Shown here one piece after another: positions 35,421 to 44,514 of a stretch of 64,000 nt of DNA; the stretch's first letter is position 1; each line of letters starts with the position of its first letter. The position numbers were made by a program, and so were the translations under genes. The notes under the pieces were generated by a model. That model was not told where the DNA came from and did not search any database. It saw nothing but the letters and a program-made list of their open reading frames with translations. The stretch is from contig JANNZM010000050.1 of assembly GCA_031410595.1 (NCBI GenBank), positions 78,291 through 142,290 on the forward strand, given 5' to 3'. This stretch comes from JANMCE01 sp031410595. GTDB taxonomy: Bacteria > Actinomycetota > Acidimicrobiia > Acidimicrobiales > Ilumatobacteraceae.

Positions 35421-37016
35421 TTAACGCCACGCGTCAATTGACACGCTGCGGTGGAGCTGCAGTTTCCACGCTTGCATGGTGGACGAGACGTCGCTGCCAA
35501 CGACGATCACTTTGATGGTGTCGGGTGGGTAGGCGGGCACCATGTCGTCGTCGGGTCGGGTGAGGTAATCCGACGGCCACACCCTGGCCGATGAGGGTCC
35601 CCTACCCTCGATCTGGCTACGGCACATCGGATAGAAACCGCTGGCTCGGAAGTCCGCCAGCCGCATGGTGGCGCGCTCGTAGAGGTAGCTCTCGATGGAT
35701 GCTTTGGTCTCGCCGGTATCGGCCATGAGGTGAGCTCGCTTCTCCGACAGGAGAACGAACGCGCCCGTCTGGGGCATCTCGAAACTGTTGAGCGTTGTGA
35801 CGACGTCGTCGAGGGTGCCGTAGTAGAAGTTGCCGTTGTGGGCCCAACCTCCGAGCAGGATCGAGACAGTGGATTCGTCGGAGCGGTAGCCAAGCGACAC
35901 GTGAAAGGGGTCCCACGGACTGGCAGCCTCATTTTCGGCGAACGCCAACGCGTAGGACACCGCGCTGCCTTGCGTGGGTGTGGTGTTCACGCCGATACGA
36001 GCGCCGCCGACGGTTCGAAACATCAGGTTGAGGACCCGACCGATGGTGGCGTTTGCCTGGTTGCCGGGGCCGAGGGCACCAACTCCGCCGGTCATCCCGA
36101 TCTCTGTCGCGATCGGGCCATTGACCAATTGGGCGAACGCAAACGAGTTGACCGAGCGGGTCATCGATTCGAACTGCAGGTCACCGAAGACCGAAGCACT
36201 CGCCAGAATCACCGGAAGATACGACGGCTTGGCCCCGGCCATCACCGCGTTGATGGCCACCATCTCCACCGTGACCCGACGACCCTCAGGCCGAAACGAT
36301 TCGGTCACGACCTCATCGGCGGCGTGGGTCGTGCCGTGCAACATCGCCCCAACGTTCGCTTCCGTCGGCGGCACGATCGGCAATCCATCGGTCCAACCCT
36401 CGGCGTGAAAGTGGTCGAGCACCTCGGCCAGGGTGCCGCGCAGGGCGACACGAGGGCGGGGCGAAGGCACACTGAGCCCGGTGAGCACCTCATCTGGCGA
36501 CGTAGGTCTGGTGAGGTCGTTGATGACGGCGTGGAGAGTGGCATCGGTGGCGGCGTCGGTCCGAGGCGGGTTGCCGATCGGCCAGACCCGAACCGGTGCA
36601 CCGACCGTCGTGATCGAGTGATGCGCGGTAGCGGCCAACGCCTCAAAGTGGATCAAGGGCGCGGGCACGCCGCGTCGCTCCAACTCCGACGCGAACACTA
36701 CGGCCAGGTGCACCATGGTGGCGGCCGGTCCGCTGACGAGCACAGCGCTATCGAAGTTGGTGGCAACGAACTCGATCTCGGCGAGGTCGGTCATCATGAA
36801 ATTGGAGCGCATGAAATGCGTGGCTGTCGCCGTTGGATAGCGCTGCGAAATGAGGTGGAGGAACCCGTCGACGATGGGTTCGAGTCCCGAGCCGGGTGGC
36901 ATCGTCTGCACCACGCAGATCCGCAACCCGTCCAGCGTGATCGGCCGCGGGGCTAACGCGACGAGCTCGCGTGTCGGCTCGTCGCTGCGCGGGTCAAGGG
37001 CCTCATAGATCTCCAC
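35421..37016 (-). CDS. UGSC-family-like protein lacking the UGSC motif
   Basis: 531 residues. The C-terminal two thirds begins with GWTDGLPIVPPTEANVGAMLHG, the hallmark of the large domain in UGSC-family (seleno)proteins. The N-terminal 170 residues align by pattern with the UGSC domain (FDSAVLVSG...ELERRGVPAPLIHFEAL), but the place expected for U/C-G-S-C reads GPAATM. No in-frame TGA occurs that could be Sec. Starts at GTG 37016 with TACAGT 7 nt upstream. The function of the family is unproven. Confidence 0.6.
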   Translation of the reverse strand: MEIYEALDPRSDEPTRELVALAPRPITLDGLRICVVQTMPPGSGLEPIVDGFLHLISQRYPTATATHFMRSNFMMTDLAEIEFVATNFDSAVLVSGPAATMVHLAVVFASELERRGVPAPLIHFEALAATAHHSITTVGAPVRVWPIGNPPRTDAATDATLHAVINDLTRPTSPDEVLTGLSVPSPRPRVALRGTLAEVLDHFHAEGWTDGLPIVPPTEANVGAMLHGTTHAADEVVTESFRPEGRRVTVEMVAINAVMAGAKPSYLPVILASASVFGDLQFESMTRSVNSFAFAQLVNGPIATEIGMTGGVGALGPGNQANATIGRVLNLMFRTVGGARIGVNTTPTQGSAVSYALAFAENEAASPWDPFHVSLGYRSDESTVSILLGGWAHNGNFYYGTLDDVVTTLNSFEMPQTGAFVLLSEKRAHLMADTGETKASIESYLYERATMRLADFRASGFYPMCRSQIEGRGPSSARVWPSDYLTRPDDDMVPAYPPDTIKVIVVGSDVSSTMQAWKLQLHRSVSIDAWR

Positions 37017-37023
37017 GTCAGCG

Positions 37024-37029
37024 ACTGTA
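37024..37029 (-). promoter_or_regulatory. candidate -10 box of the UGSC-like gene (leaderless)
   Basis: TACAGT on the minus strand ends 7 nt before GTG 37016. This would start transcription of the whole UGSC-RidA-LLM-HDAC-bkd run. Confidence 0.4.
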
Positions 37030-37065
37030 CGCGACCCACACCGGTCGATCTTCGATCAAGGGCGG

Positions 37066-37071
37066 TACCAT
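37066..37071 (+). promoter_or_regulatory. candidate -10 box of metY (leaderless)
   Basis: TACCAT ends exactly 6 nt before ATG 37078; no Shine-Dalgarno is visible. Confidence 0.45.
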
Positions 37072-37077
37072 CCCACC

Positions 37078-38370
37078 ATGATTGAACCGGACTCTTTTCG
37101 CTTCGACACGCTCAGCTTGCACGCCGGTCAGCGTCCTGATCCGGTAACGGGAGCGAGGGCGGTACCGATCTACTTCACCACGTCGTATGCGTTCCCCAAT
37201 ACAGATGAAGCCGCCGCCATGTTCAACCTTGAAACGCCCGGCCACATCTACAGCCGAATCTCCAACCCGACCGTGGCCGTCCTAGAGGAGCGCCTTGCTG
37301 CCCTCGAGGGTGGCGTGGGCGCAGTGTGTGCAGCCAGCGGTACCGCCGCGCTGCACTTGGCCATTGCGTCGTTGCTGAGCGCGGGTGACCACATCGTTGC
37401 TTCGAAGAACCTGTACGGCGGGTCGTACAACATGATGAATCTCACGCTGCCCCGCTTCGGTATCACCACGACCTTTGTCGATCCGAGGGATCCGGCCGCC
37501 TTTATCGCTGCGATCCAACCGAACACCAAGCTCTTCTACGGCGAGACGCTTGGCAACCCTGGTATCGAAGTTTTGGACATCCAGGCCATCGCCAACGCGG
37601 CTCATGCGAACGGACTTCCGCTCATGGTCGACGCCACGTTCTCCACCCCGTATCTCATCCGCGCTATCGAGCACGGTGCTGACATCGTCATGCATTCCGT
37701 TACCAAGTTTCTCGGCGGCCATGGCACAGCATTGGGCGGGGTGATTGTCGATGGTGGACGGTTCGACTGGCTCGCATCAGACAAGTTCCCGACCATGACC
37801 GAGCCGTATGCCGGCTACCACGGCATTGTGTTCGCCGAAGAGTTCGGACCCTCCGCGCTGGGCATGCGAGCCCGCGCCGAGGGGCTGCGAGACTTTGGTG
37901 CGTGCATGAGCCCGCATAACGCGTTCGCGCTGCTGCAGGGCGTCGAGACGCTTCCGCTGCGCATGGCCCGCCACGTCGACAACACCGATCACGTCCTCGA
38001 AATGCTGCAGGCCAACGACGCAGTCACCTGGGTCAAACATCCACGGGTTCCAACCCATCCCGATTTCGAGTTGGCGAAACGCTTGTATCCGAAGGGAGTC
38101 GGTTCCATCCTCAGTTTCGGCGTGAAGGGTGGTCGCAGCGCGGGACGTAAGTTCATTGAAGCGGTGCAATTGGCCACCCACCTCGCCAATGTGGGCGACG
38201 CGAAAACGGTGGTGATTCACCCAGGCTCGACCACGCACGGGCAATTGACGCCAGCACAACTGGAACTGTCCGGCATTAGTGAGGACCTCGTCCGATTGTC
38301 GGTCGGCCTTGAAGATCCGCAGGACATCGTTGAGGATCTCGAACGGGCACTGAAGGCCAGCCAGCGATGA
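37078..38370 (+). CDS. metY: O-acetylhomoserine (thiol)-lyase
   Basis: 430 residues, the length typical of MetY. Motifs: FDTLSLHAGQRPDP, YSRISNPT, CAASGTAA, and the PLP lysine in MHSVTKFLGGHG. It makes homocysteine or methionine precursors from O-acetylhomoserine and sulfide. The next gene starts inside its stop (ATGA) and encodes a small alpha/beta hydrolase, not MetX, so acetylation must be encoded elsewhere. Confidence 0.9.
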   Translation: MIEPDSFRFDTLSLHAGQRPDPVTGARAVPIYFTTSYAFPNTDEAAAMFNLETPGHIYSRISNPTVAVLEERLAALEGGVGAVCAASGTAALHLAIASLLSAGDHIVASKNLYGGSYNMMNLTLPRFGITTTFVDPRDPAAFIAAIQPNTKLFYGETLGNPGIEVLDIQAIANAAHANGLPLMVDATFSTPYLIRAIEHGADIVMHSVTKFLGGHGTALGGVIVDGGRFDWLASDKFPTMTEPYAGYHGIVFAEEFGPSALGMRARAEGLRDFGACMSPHNAFALLQGVETLPLRMARHVDNTDHVLEMLQANDAVTWVKHPRVPTHPDFELAKRLYPKGVGSILSFGVKGGRSAGRKFIEAVQLATHLANVGDAKTVVIHPGSTTHGQLTPAQLELSGISEDLVRLSVGLEDPQDIVEDLERALKASQR

Positions 38371-39161
38371 TCGTTGTGGTTGACGGACGGGAAGCGCACG
38401 CCTCTACGGGCGGGGTTTCACCGACGGGTGACGGCCCGGTTGTGGTTCTCATTCACGGCGCCGGGATGGACGGCACGGTGTGGCAACTGCAGACTCGCTA
38501 TCTCGCCCATCGGAGTGTCCGCGCCATTGCGGTCGATCTGCCCGGCCACGGACGAAGCGATGGCGAAACGCTCGCCACGGTTGAGGAGATGGCGGACTGG
38601 GTTGCCCGTTTCATGACCGCGGCCGGGTTTGGTGCTGCTCATATGGTCGGCCATTCCATGGGGTCGTTCATCGCGCTTGAACTGGCCAGTCGGCACGCCG
38701 CGGTGACCCAATCCATCACGTTGTGCGGAACGTCCACCGCCATGCCGGTCCACCCCCAACTGCTCGCCGACGCGACCGACAACCTGCCTGCAGCGGCAGC
38801 CTTGATGGCGGCCTGGGGGCACGCCAAACCGGCCCATGTGGGCCTCAACCCGACACCCGGGCTGTGGATGCTCGGGGGCGCGCAAGCGCTTGTCGAGAAC
38901 TCCCGGCCAGGCGTGCTCGCCTCCGACTTTCGAGCCTGCATGAGCTATTCCAATGCGCTGACCGCCGCCGCAAAAGTGAGCTGCCCGGCAACCGTTGTGA
39001 TTGGCCTTGGCGACAAAATGACCCCGCCCAAAGGCGGCCGTGCGTTGGCCGCAGCCCTGTCGTCGGCGACGGTCATCGAACTGCCCGATACCGGTCATTC
39101 CATGATGACCGAAAGCCCCCGCACCGTCCGCGCCACCATCCTCAACTCCGCCCAAGCCTGA
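38367..39161 (+). CDS. alpha/beta hydrolase
   Basis: 264 residues: VVLIHGAGMDGTVW oxyanion loop, DLPGHGRSDG, nucleophile GHSMGS, and the catalytic His of LPDTGHSMM. Translationally coupled to metY (ATGA). It is smaller than homoserine acetyltransferase MetX and lacks its signature, so a homoserine role is not supported; it could be an esterase or C-C hydrolase. Confidence 0.83.
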   Translation: MIVVVDGREAHASTGGVSPTGDGPVVVLIHGAGMDGTVWQLQTRYLAHRSVRAIAVDLPGHGRSDGETLATVEEMADWVARFMTAAGFGAAHMVGHSMGSFIALELASRHAAVTQSITLCGTSTAMPVHPQLLADATDNLPAAAALMAAWGHAKPAHVGLNPTPGLWMLGGAQALVENSRPGVLASDFRACMSYSNALTAAAKVSCPATVVIGLGDKMTPPKGGRALAAALSSATVIELPDTGHSMMTESPRTVRATILNSAQA

Positions 39162-39166
39162 ACTCG

Positions 39167-39197
39167 GCGCGCTAGCGCCGAACCTTGATGGCTTTGG
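39167..39197. repeat. 31-bp direct repeat, left copy
   Basis: 28 of 31 bases match 39624-39654; the shared core is GCGCGCTAGCGCCGAACC. Confidence 0.7.
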
Positions 39198-39509
39198 TAT
39201 GGCTCGATATCGGCGCTAGTGCCGTGTCAGGCCACGTTGCCGTGCGACCTACCGGCACTTCGATGGTGGTCCAAGCAGCACTGCGAGCGTGAGACTCGTG
39301 CCGTGAACGGGCCGTGCGATACCACCCGTCGACGAGTGCGGGTCGGCCTCGCAAAGCCGCTACCTCTGGCTGAAGCTCCAAACCACTAGCCACCGCGGCT
39401 CGCCCTTTCGATAGCTCGGCGACGCGGGTTGTTGGCGGATGTTTTTTGTTTTGCGTCCATACGGGTTAATGACCAGTCACAGCTCACATCCGCCCGGATG
39501 GCTGGTGAG

Positions 39510-39577
39510 TTCAGACTGTACGTTGACCCTGATGGACTCAAACAGAACTGGTTGCCGACTGGCTCGATGCGAGCGAA
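39510..39577. repeat. degenerate 68-bp repeat, copy 2 of 2
   Basis: Aligns gap-free to 6221-6288 with about 81 percent identity; both lie in gene-free DNA. Confidence 0.5.
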
Positions 39578-39623
39578 GGCGTGGAACATGCACCAACACA
39601 CACCGGACCAAAGCGATTGCTCA

Positions 39624-39654
39624 GCGCGCTAGCGCCGAACCATGGTGGCCTTGG
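39624..39654. repeat. 31-bp direct repeat, right copy
   Basis: Covers the stop and last codons of the MFS gene; matches 39167-39197. Confidence 0.7.
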
Positions 39655-41083
39655 CGTCTTCGTCCCGCACGAGGAGCGACAACGCGGCGGCCAGGAAAGT
39701 AAGCAGGGTGGCGGCGAAGAACGTCCAGTGGAAGGCAGTGGTGTACTTGTGCACCAACTCCGGCGCCACGATCGAGCGCCCGAACTTCTGGGGAATGGTG
39801 GACGCCAACACCGTTGACAACACGGCAACACCGACGGCTCCCGCCAATTGTCGCTGAGTGGAAAAGATCGCACTGGCCCGACCGGTTGCCTCCGGTGAGA
39901 TCTTGGCGTACGACGCGGCTTGCAGCGGGATGAACGCGAAGGCGAGGAAGAGTCCGCGTACAAACATCAGGCCGCGGATGGTCCAGTGGTTGGTACCGAT
40001 CGTGATGAACATGAACCCGATCGAAAAAGTGCCCATACCGACGAAGGCCATGAACAGCATCTTTCGCGGCCCAACCCTCGGGTACCACTTGCCCGCGAAT
40101 CGCGAGGTGATCAGCGCGCCGATCGCTTGCGGGAACGTCGTGAGGCCGCTTTCCAGCGCCGTGTAGCCGCCGACCCGTTGGAGGAACTGCGGAAGGACGA
40201 ACACGGTGCCCAAAAACGCCATGGTGTAGGCGAAGCTCACCGCATTGGTGACGGCGAAAAGGCGGTCCTTCAAGAGGCGCAAATCGAGCATCGGCTTGGG
40301 CGTGCGATATGACCACCACCACAGTCCCACCAGACTCACCACGCCAACGATACCGACGGTGATGATGCGTGCGCTGAGCCAGCCTTCCTCAGATCCCCGT
40401 TCAAAGAAGTACACCACGGCTGGAAAGCCAAGGGCTGCCAGGACGACGCCGGGAAGGTCGAGTGGCCGACGGGTGCTGTCGTCATCTTTCTTCAAACCGA
40501 ACACGGCGACCGCAAGGGCAATCATCCCAATCGGAATATTGACGCGAAAGATCCAGCGCCACCCGACGGTGTCAGTGAGCCAGCCGCCGAGCACCGGGCC
40601 CGATGCGGGCGCCAGCACGGTAGGTATCGCCAAGATCGAAGAGGCCCGCGCTCGTCGTTCGGGCGGGAACGCTCGAAAGAGCAGCGTGATGCCGGTCGGG
40701 GTGAGCATGCCACCGCCGACGCCCTGCAGCACGCGGAAGGTGATGAGCTGGCTGATGGACGTGGCCTCGCCGCACAGGAAGGACGCCAGCACGAACATGA
40801 AGAGCGCGAAAATGAATGTGCGTCGGGTGCCGAAGCGGTCGCCAACCCAGCCCGAAATCGGAATCCAAATGGCCAGGCTGAGTGAGTAGCCAAGCACGAT
40901 CCAGGTGGTGGATGGCAGCGACGCGTTCAGGTCTGTCGAGATTTTGAACAACGAGACGTTCACGATCGTGACGTCAAGAATGTCCATGAAGACGGCCAGC
41001 ACGAATGCCGCAGCGACAACCCACTCGTACGGCAGGTGCCTTAGTTTGTGAAGACGGCCGGGCTGCGAGGGCGATTCAATCAT
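39629..41083 (-). CDS. DHA2-family (EmrB/QacA) MFS efflux transporter
   Basis: 484 residues with about 14 transmembrane helices. Motif A-type GWVGDRFGTRR, early FMDILDVTIVNVSL and motif C-like VLAPASGPVLGG identify the DHA2 drug:H+ antiporter family. It exports drugs or metabolites through the cytoplasmic membrane. The C-terminus (KATMVRR) coincides with one copy of the direct repeat. No adjacent TetR-type repressor was found. Confidence 0.88.
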   Translation of the reverse strand: MIESPSQPGRLHKLRHLPYEWVVAAAFVLAVFMDILDVTIVNVSLFKISTDLNASLPSTTWIVLGYSLSLAIWIPISGWVGDRFGTRRTFIFALFMFVLASFLCGEATSISQLITFRVLQGVGGGMLTPTGITLLFRAFPPERRARASSILAIPTVLAPASGPVLGGWLTDTVGWRWIFRVNIPIGMIALAVAVFGLKKDDDSTRRPLDLPGVVLAALGFPAVVYFFERGSEEGWLSARIITVGIVGVVSLVGLWWWSYRTPKPMLDLRLLKDRLFAVTNAVSFAYTMAFLGTVFVLPQFLQRVGGYTALESGLTTFPQAIGALITSRFAGKWYPRVGPRKMLFMAFVGMGTFSIGFMFITIGTNHWTIRGLMFVRGLFLAFAFIPLQAASYAKISPEATGRASAIFSTQRQLAGAVGVAVLSTVLASTIPQKFGRSIVAPELVHKYTTAFHWTFFAATLLTFLAAALSLLVRDEDAKATMVRR

Positions 41084-41114
41084 CGGGTCCTAAACGTACA
41101 GGCTGGCCACCGAT

Positions 41115-42476
41115 TTACCCGGGTGGAGGAACGGCCGTGTCACTTACCCAGTTGCCATGAAAACCAAAGGGCACCCGTTGTGGAAGCACCACCTGGGCGA
41201 CGTAACCACGACCGAAATCCTGCGCATCCCACACGGCCAGTTCGGCCTTGTCGTGCGCAAGGTCGTGAACGAAAGTCATGAGCCAGCCGTCGTCTTCGTC
41301 GGTGCTTCCGGGACGCCCGATAAAGACTGCCTCGCCGGCAGCTCGGCCGACGCCGTGGTCGAATACCTGTCGCGTGCCTGTGTGAAGATCGTGTTTCAGT
41401 GTGGTCCACCCAGCTTTCGGGTCGTCGATCACCGGCGACGTGCAGTAGCCGTAGCGATAGGGCTTGCCGCTCACGCTGCCCCGGTGGCGGGGGAATTCGT
41501 TGGCGGCGTCATCGATGACGGTGGTGCTTGACGTGCGGCTGGCCGGATCGATCACCCAACGTTCCAAACGCGGCAGCGAATCACCGAACGGACCGAGGAT
41601 GTCGCCGTCGAACATCTTTTCGTAGGTGCAGATATCGATGACGACTTTGCCGTCGGGTGTGTCGTAGGCGTTCATCGGATGAAACAACGCGCACAGCGGC
41701 ACATCGACCCACACGATGTCTTTAGCCTCACCATCGCGGGGGAGAAGGCCGACGCGGTTGCCGTAGTCGGGCTGCCAGCGGAACGGGAAGCGTCCGGCGA
41801 CGGCCAGGTCGAAGTCGACGATGACCGGCTGATCAAACACGACGGCATAACGCGTGGTGAGCGAGATGTCGTGAATCATTGTCATGCCCGGTACCGGGAT
41901 ATCGACCGTGCGACGAACCAGACCATCGGTACCGACAACGACGTACTGCACGTGGTCCATCCACTCGGCCCACGAGTAGGTCATGGCGTGCAACTCGCCC
42001 GTGTCCGGATCAAGCTTTGGGTGGGCGCTGAACGCGCCGGGCAGGGTTCCGTAGAAGTCGTTGCGGCAAACCGTGTCGAGGTCGTAGGTCATCTCCACCT
42101 GGCTAATGCCGCCTTCCACCATGGCCCAGGTGGTGCCGTTGAAGCCACCGACGTTGGTGTTGGCCCCGACGCCGAAGGATCGAGACGATGGCCCAGCGAT
42201 GTCTTCTAAGCCTCGGGCGGTTTGGACCTGCTTTGAGCCGACATAGCGGTTGCGGTACCAGTCGGCCTTGCCATCGTTCAGCCGAACGCCGTGCACCATG
42301 CCGCCACCCATGAACCAGTGATGGGTGAGTTGATCCACCTCGGCAATCGGGTTCGGACCATTGCGCAGGTAGCGCCCGTTCAACTCCGGCGGCAGCGTGC
42401 CGATCACCTGGAGGTCAAGCGCCGTGACCTCTTGCGTAACCGGCCCGTAGTTGTCCTGCAGATAGCGGTTCGTCAT
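41115..42476 (-). CDS. carotenoid cleavage oxygenase family protein
   Basis: 453 residues of the seven-bladed propeller family with four iron-binding His: SAHPKLD, MIHDISLT, LFHPMNAYD and FGFHGNW. LNGRYLRNGPNP is the family's N-terminal signature. Substrates range from carotenoids to stilbenes and lignin-derived compounds; none can be picked from sequence. ATG 42476 follows GGAGG. The longer open frame to 42743 is not supported. Divergent from the Rieske oxygenase gene. Confidence 0.87.
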   Translation of the reverse strand: MTNRYLQDNYGPVTQEVTALDLQVIGTLPPELNGRYLRNGPNPIAEVDQLTHHWFMGGGMVHGVRLNDGKADWYRNRYVGSKQVQTARGLEDIAGPSSRSFGVGANTNVGGFNGTTWAMVEGGISQVEMTYDLDTVCRNDFYGTLPGAFSAHPKLDPDTGELHAMTYSWAEWMDHVQYVVVGTDGLVRRTVDIPVPGMTMIHDISLTTRYAVVFDQPVIVDFDLAVAGRFPFRWQPDYGNRVGLLPRDGEAKDIVWVDVPLCALFHPMNAYDTPDGKVVIDICTYEKMFDGDILGPFGDSLPRLERWVIDPASRTSSTTVIDDAANEFPRHRGSVSGKPYRYGYCTSPVIDDPKAGWTTLKHDLHTGTRQVFDHGVGRAAGEAVFIGRPGSTDEDDGWLMTFVHDLAHDKAELAVWDAQDFGRGYVAQVVLPQRVPFGFHGNWVSDTAVPPPG

Positions 42477-42575
42477 AACGGCCTCCTCTGTCCTGAACCC
42501 CAGGATAACACTGTTACCGAGGTCGGCGACACCGCACGCGAGCCTCCGTCGCTCGACGCTTGGCTGGTGACGACT

Positions 42576-42581
42576 TAGTGT
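42576..42581 (+). promoter_or_regulatory. candidate -10 box of the Rieske oxygenase gene (leaderless)
   Basis: TAGTGT ends 7 nt before GTG 42589, favouring that start over GTG 42580. Confidence 0.35.
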
Positions 42582-42588
42582 GCACGGT

Positions 42589-43989
42589 GTGAAGAAAGTC
42601 GATGATGATCCAACCCCGCACCAAGCGGCCCGTGCATCGGGCCCAACGTTGCGTGAGCAGCTCCTTGCCGACCCGGTCCCTCCACCGTGGCCGCTATTGG
42701 AAGAATCACCAGCTTTTCTGGGTGATGAAGATGTGCCATTCACGAACTACACGTCGGCCGCGTACGCGCAGGCCGAGTTCGATCACGTGTGGTCGAAGAC
42801 GTGGCAGTGGGCTTGCCACGTTGACCACATCTCCGAGCAGGGCGACTACTACGTCTATGAGGTCGGCCCGCATTCGGCGCTCATCGTGCGCACAGCCGAT
42901 GGTTCGATCAAGGCCTACTACAACGCGTGTATGCATCGCGGCACGCAGCTGCGCACTCCCGGCACCTGCGGCTTTGCCAACCAGCTGAAGTGTCCGTTCC
43001 ACGGGTGGACGTGGTCGCTCGACGGTGATCTCGTGGAGGTTCCCGACCGATGGGACTTCCCTCATGTCGGTGATGATTCGCATCGCCTTCCGCAACTGCC
43101 CGTCGAGGTGTTCGCCGGGTTTGTGTGGGTCAACTTCGACCAGGACGCGACCCCGTTGTCGGAGTATCTCGGCGTGCTTCCCGCGCACTTTGCCGAGTTC
43201 AACCTGGAGCAGCGCTACATCGAGACGCACGTTCGCAAGCGCTTGCCGTGCAATTGGAAGGCTGCGGTCGAGGCGTTCCTTGAGGCCTACCACGTGCGCG
43301 AAACGCATGCTTCCGGCCAACTTGGCGACGAGGTCACCACGCAGTACGACATCTTCCCGCCCAACGTCAGCCGCTTTATCCACACCTCGGGCCTCGACAG
43401 CCCGCAACGGCCGGTGCCTCGCACCGAGCAGCAGATGCTTGCGCACCTCACACGCAACCTTCGCCGCGGGATGGAGCCACTCGTGCTGCCCGATGGCACG
43501 CGCGCCCGCGACTTCTACGCGTCCTATGTGCAACATGAGATGGGGAAGACCTACGGGCAGGATTTCACGCACCTCAGCCAGTCGATGACGCTCGACTCGA
43601 TCGAGTATTTCTGTTTCCCGAACGCATGCCTGTTTCCGGGCCTGTCGCTTTCGATGGTGTACCGCTTTCGCCCCGACCCGGTCGATCACAACGTGAGCTA
43701 CTTCGACCTGCTCATCTTGCGACCGCGACCCGTCGATAGTGACGCACCGCTGCCGCCAGCCGTGATCGAGCTCGATATCAACGACAGCTATTCCCTCGCC
43801 GACGGTCTCGGAGGATTGGGCCGCGTCTATGACCAGGACACGGCCAACATGGCAGCGCAGACGCGCGGGTTTCGGTCGAGCCGCAAGCGGGGTCAGACGC
43901 TCGGCAACTATCAGGAGGTCCGGGCTCGTCACTTGCAACAGCGCGTGCGTGAGTACCTGCTCGCCGGCGGCTTCCAGCCCGAGGACTAG
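42589..43989 (+). CDS. aromatic ring-hydroxylating dioxygenase alpha subunit (Rieske type)
   Basis: 466 residues. The N-terminal Rieske domain binds [2Fe-2S] with CMHRGTQ...CPFHGWTW. The catalytic domain has the mononuclear-iron His pair in AFLEAYHVRETH and the Asp/DSIEYFCFPN region. It oxygenates an aromatic or related ring. No typical beta subunit follows; a separate Rieske ferredoxin lies at 44515. GTG 42580 is an alternative start. Confidence 0.88.
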   Translation: MKKVDDDPTPHQAARASGPTLREQLLADPVPPPWPLLEESPAFLGDEDVPFTNYTSAAYAQAEFDHVWSKTWQWACHVDHISEQGDYYVYEVGPHSALIVRTADGSIKAYYNACMHRGTQLRTPGTCGFANQLKCPFHGWTWSLDGDLVEVPDRWDFPHVGDDSHRLPQLPVEVFAGFVWVNFDQDATPLSEYLGVLPAHFAEFNLEQRYIETHVRKRLPCNWKAAVEAFLEAYHVRETHASGQLGDEVTTQYDIFPPNVSRFIHTSGLDSPQRPVPRTEQQMLAHLTRNLRRGMEPLVLPDGTRARDFYASYVQHEMGKTYGQDFTHLSQSMTLDSIEYFCFPNACLFPGLSLSMVYRFRPDPVDHNVSYFDLLILRPRPVDSDAPLPPAVIELDINDSYSLADGLGGLGRVYDQDTANMAAQTRGFRSSRKRGQTLGNYQEVRARHLQQRVREYLLAGGFQPED

Positions 43990-44468
43990 TTGAAGAACGG
44001 ATCAGGCGTGCCGGCGCGACCGCTTGGCATGTACGGGCCCGACATCTTGTCGCCCATTTGCTCGACGCTCGACCAATCGTTGCGCAGGGAGCGATGCACG
44101 ATGCGCCAGTCTCCATCACGATTCTCAAACCGGTCGATGTAGCGCCCGGTGAAGGTGTACATGGTCCTTCCGGTGTCGTGCTCGGCAACGTGGGTGGCCA
44201 GCACGTAGGACTCTGCCAGCGCCGAGTCGCCATCGACATTCACCGTGATGTTGCTCAGCCGGTGCTGGGTTGCTACAAATTTTCGGGCGAGCGATTCGAG
44301 GACGTAGGGCACAAACGCTTCGATCGTAAACGGCTCGGCTCCGTAGTCGACCAGCACCGCACCCGGATGGAAGGCGGCCTCGATCGACGGGGCGTGCAGG
44401 CGGTCGATGCCACGGCAATAGCTGCGGAGGGCGTCTTCGATTCGGGCACGACTTTGGAGCTCGGTCAT
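43986..44468 (-). CDS. NTF2-like (SnoaL family) protein
   Basis: 160 residues of the SnoaL/NTF2-like fold: IEDALRSYCRGIDRLHAPSIEAAFHPGAVLVDYG, then TQHRLSNITVNVDGDSALAESYVLA and YTFTGRYIDRFENRDGDWRIVHRSLRNDW. Ring-hydroxylating beta subunits share this fold, so a partner role for the convergent Rieske gene, which it overlaps by 4 bp, is possible but unproven. TAGCGT lies 7 nt before the ATG. Confidence 0.82.
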   Translation of the reverse strand: MTELQSRARIEDALRSYCRGIDRLHAPSIEAAFHPGAVLVDYGAEPFTIEAFVPYVLESLARKFVATQHRLSNITVNVDGDSALAESYVLATHVAEHDTGRTMYTFTGRYIDRFENRDGDWRIVHRSLRNDWSSVEQMGDKMSGPYMPSGRAGTPDPFFN

Positions 44469-44502
44469 CTCGGCGACGCTAGCGGTTCGACGGCAGTCCC
44501 TC

Positions 44503-44508
44503 TACGCT
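44503..44508 (+). promoter_or_regulatory. candidate -10 box of the Rieske ferredoxin gene (leaderless)
   Basis: TACGCT ends 6 nt before the second ATG at 44515, which favours that start over ATG 44512. Confidence 0.4.
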
Positions 44509-44514
44509 TGCATG

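Larger units (their letters stand above)
39162..39628. other. 467-bp gene-free scar flanked by near-identical direct repeats
   Basis: No convincing gene. Its ends are marked by 31-bp direct repeats (39167-39197 and 39624-39654, 28 of 31 identical). The right copy covers the last codons of the MFS gene, and the left copy also reads as KAIKVRR-stop on the minus strand. It also contains the 68-bp repeat copy at 39510. It looks like an insertion or recombination scar with decayed coding sequence. Confidence 0.55.

Noticed and set aside
38367..39161. homoserine O-acetyltransferase MetX next to metY
   Set aside because: The protein is too short and has a GHSMGS elbow of a generic hydrolase, without MetX signatures.
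39172..39393. 73-residue minus-strand ORF
   Set aside because: No RBS, no hydrophobic or domain pattern; only its last residues echo the MFS tail, which fits a scar better than a gene.
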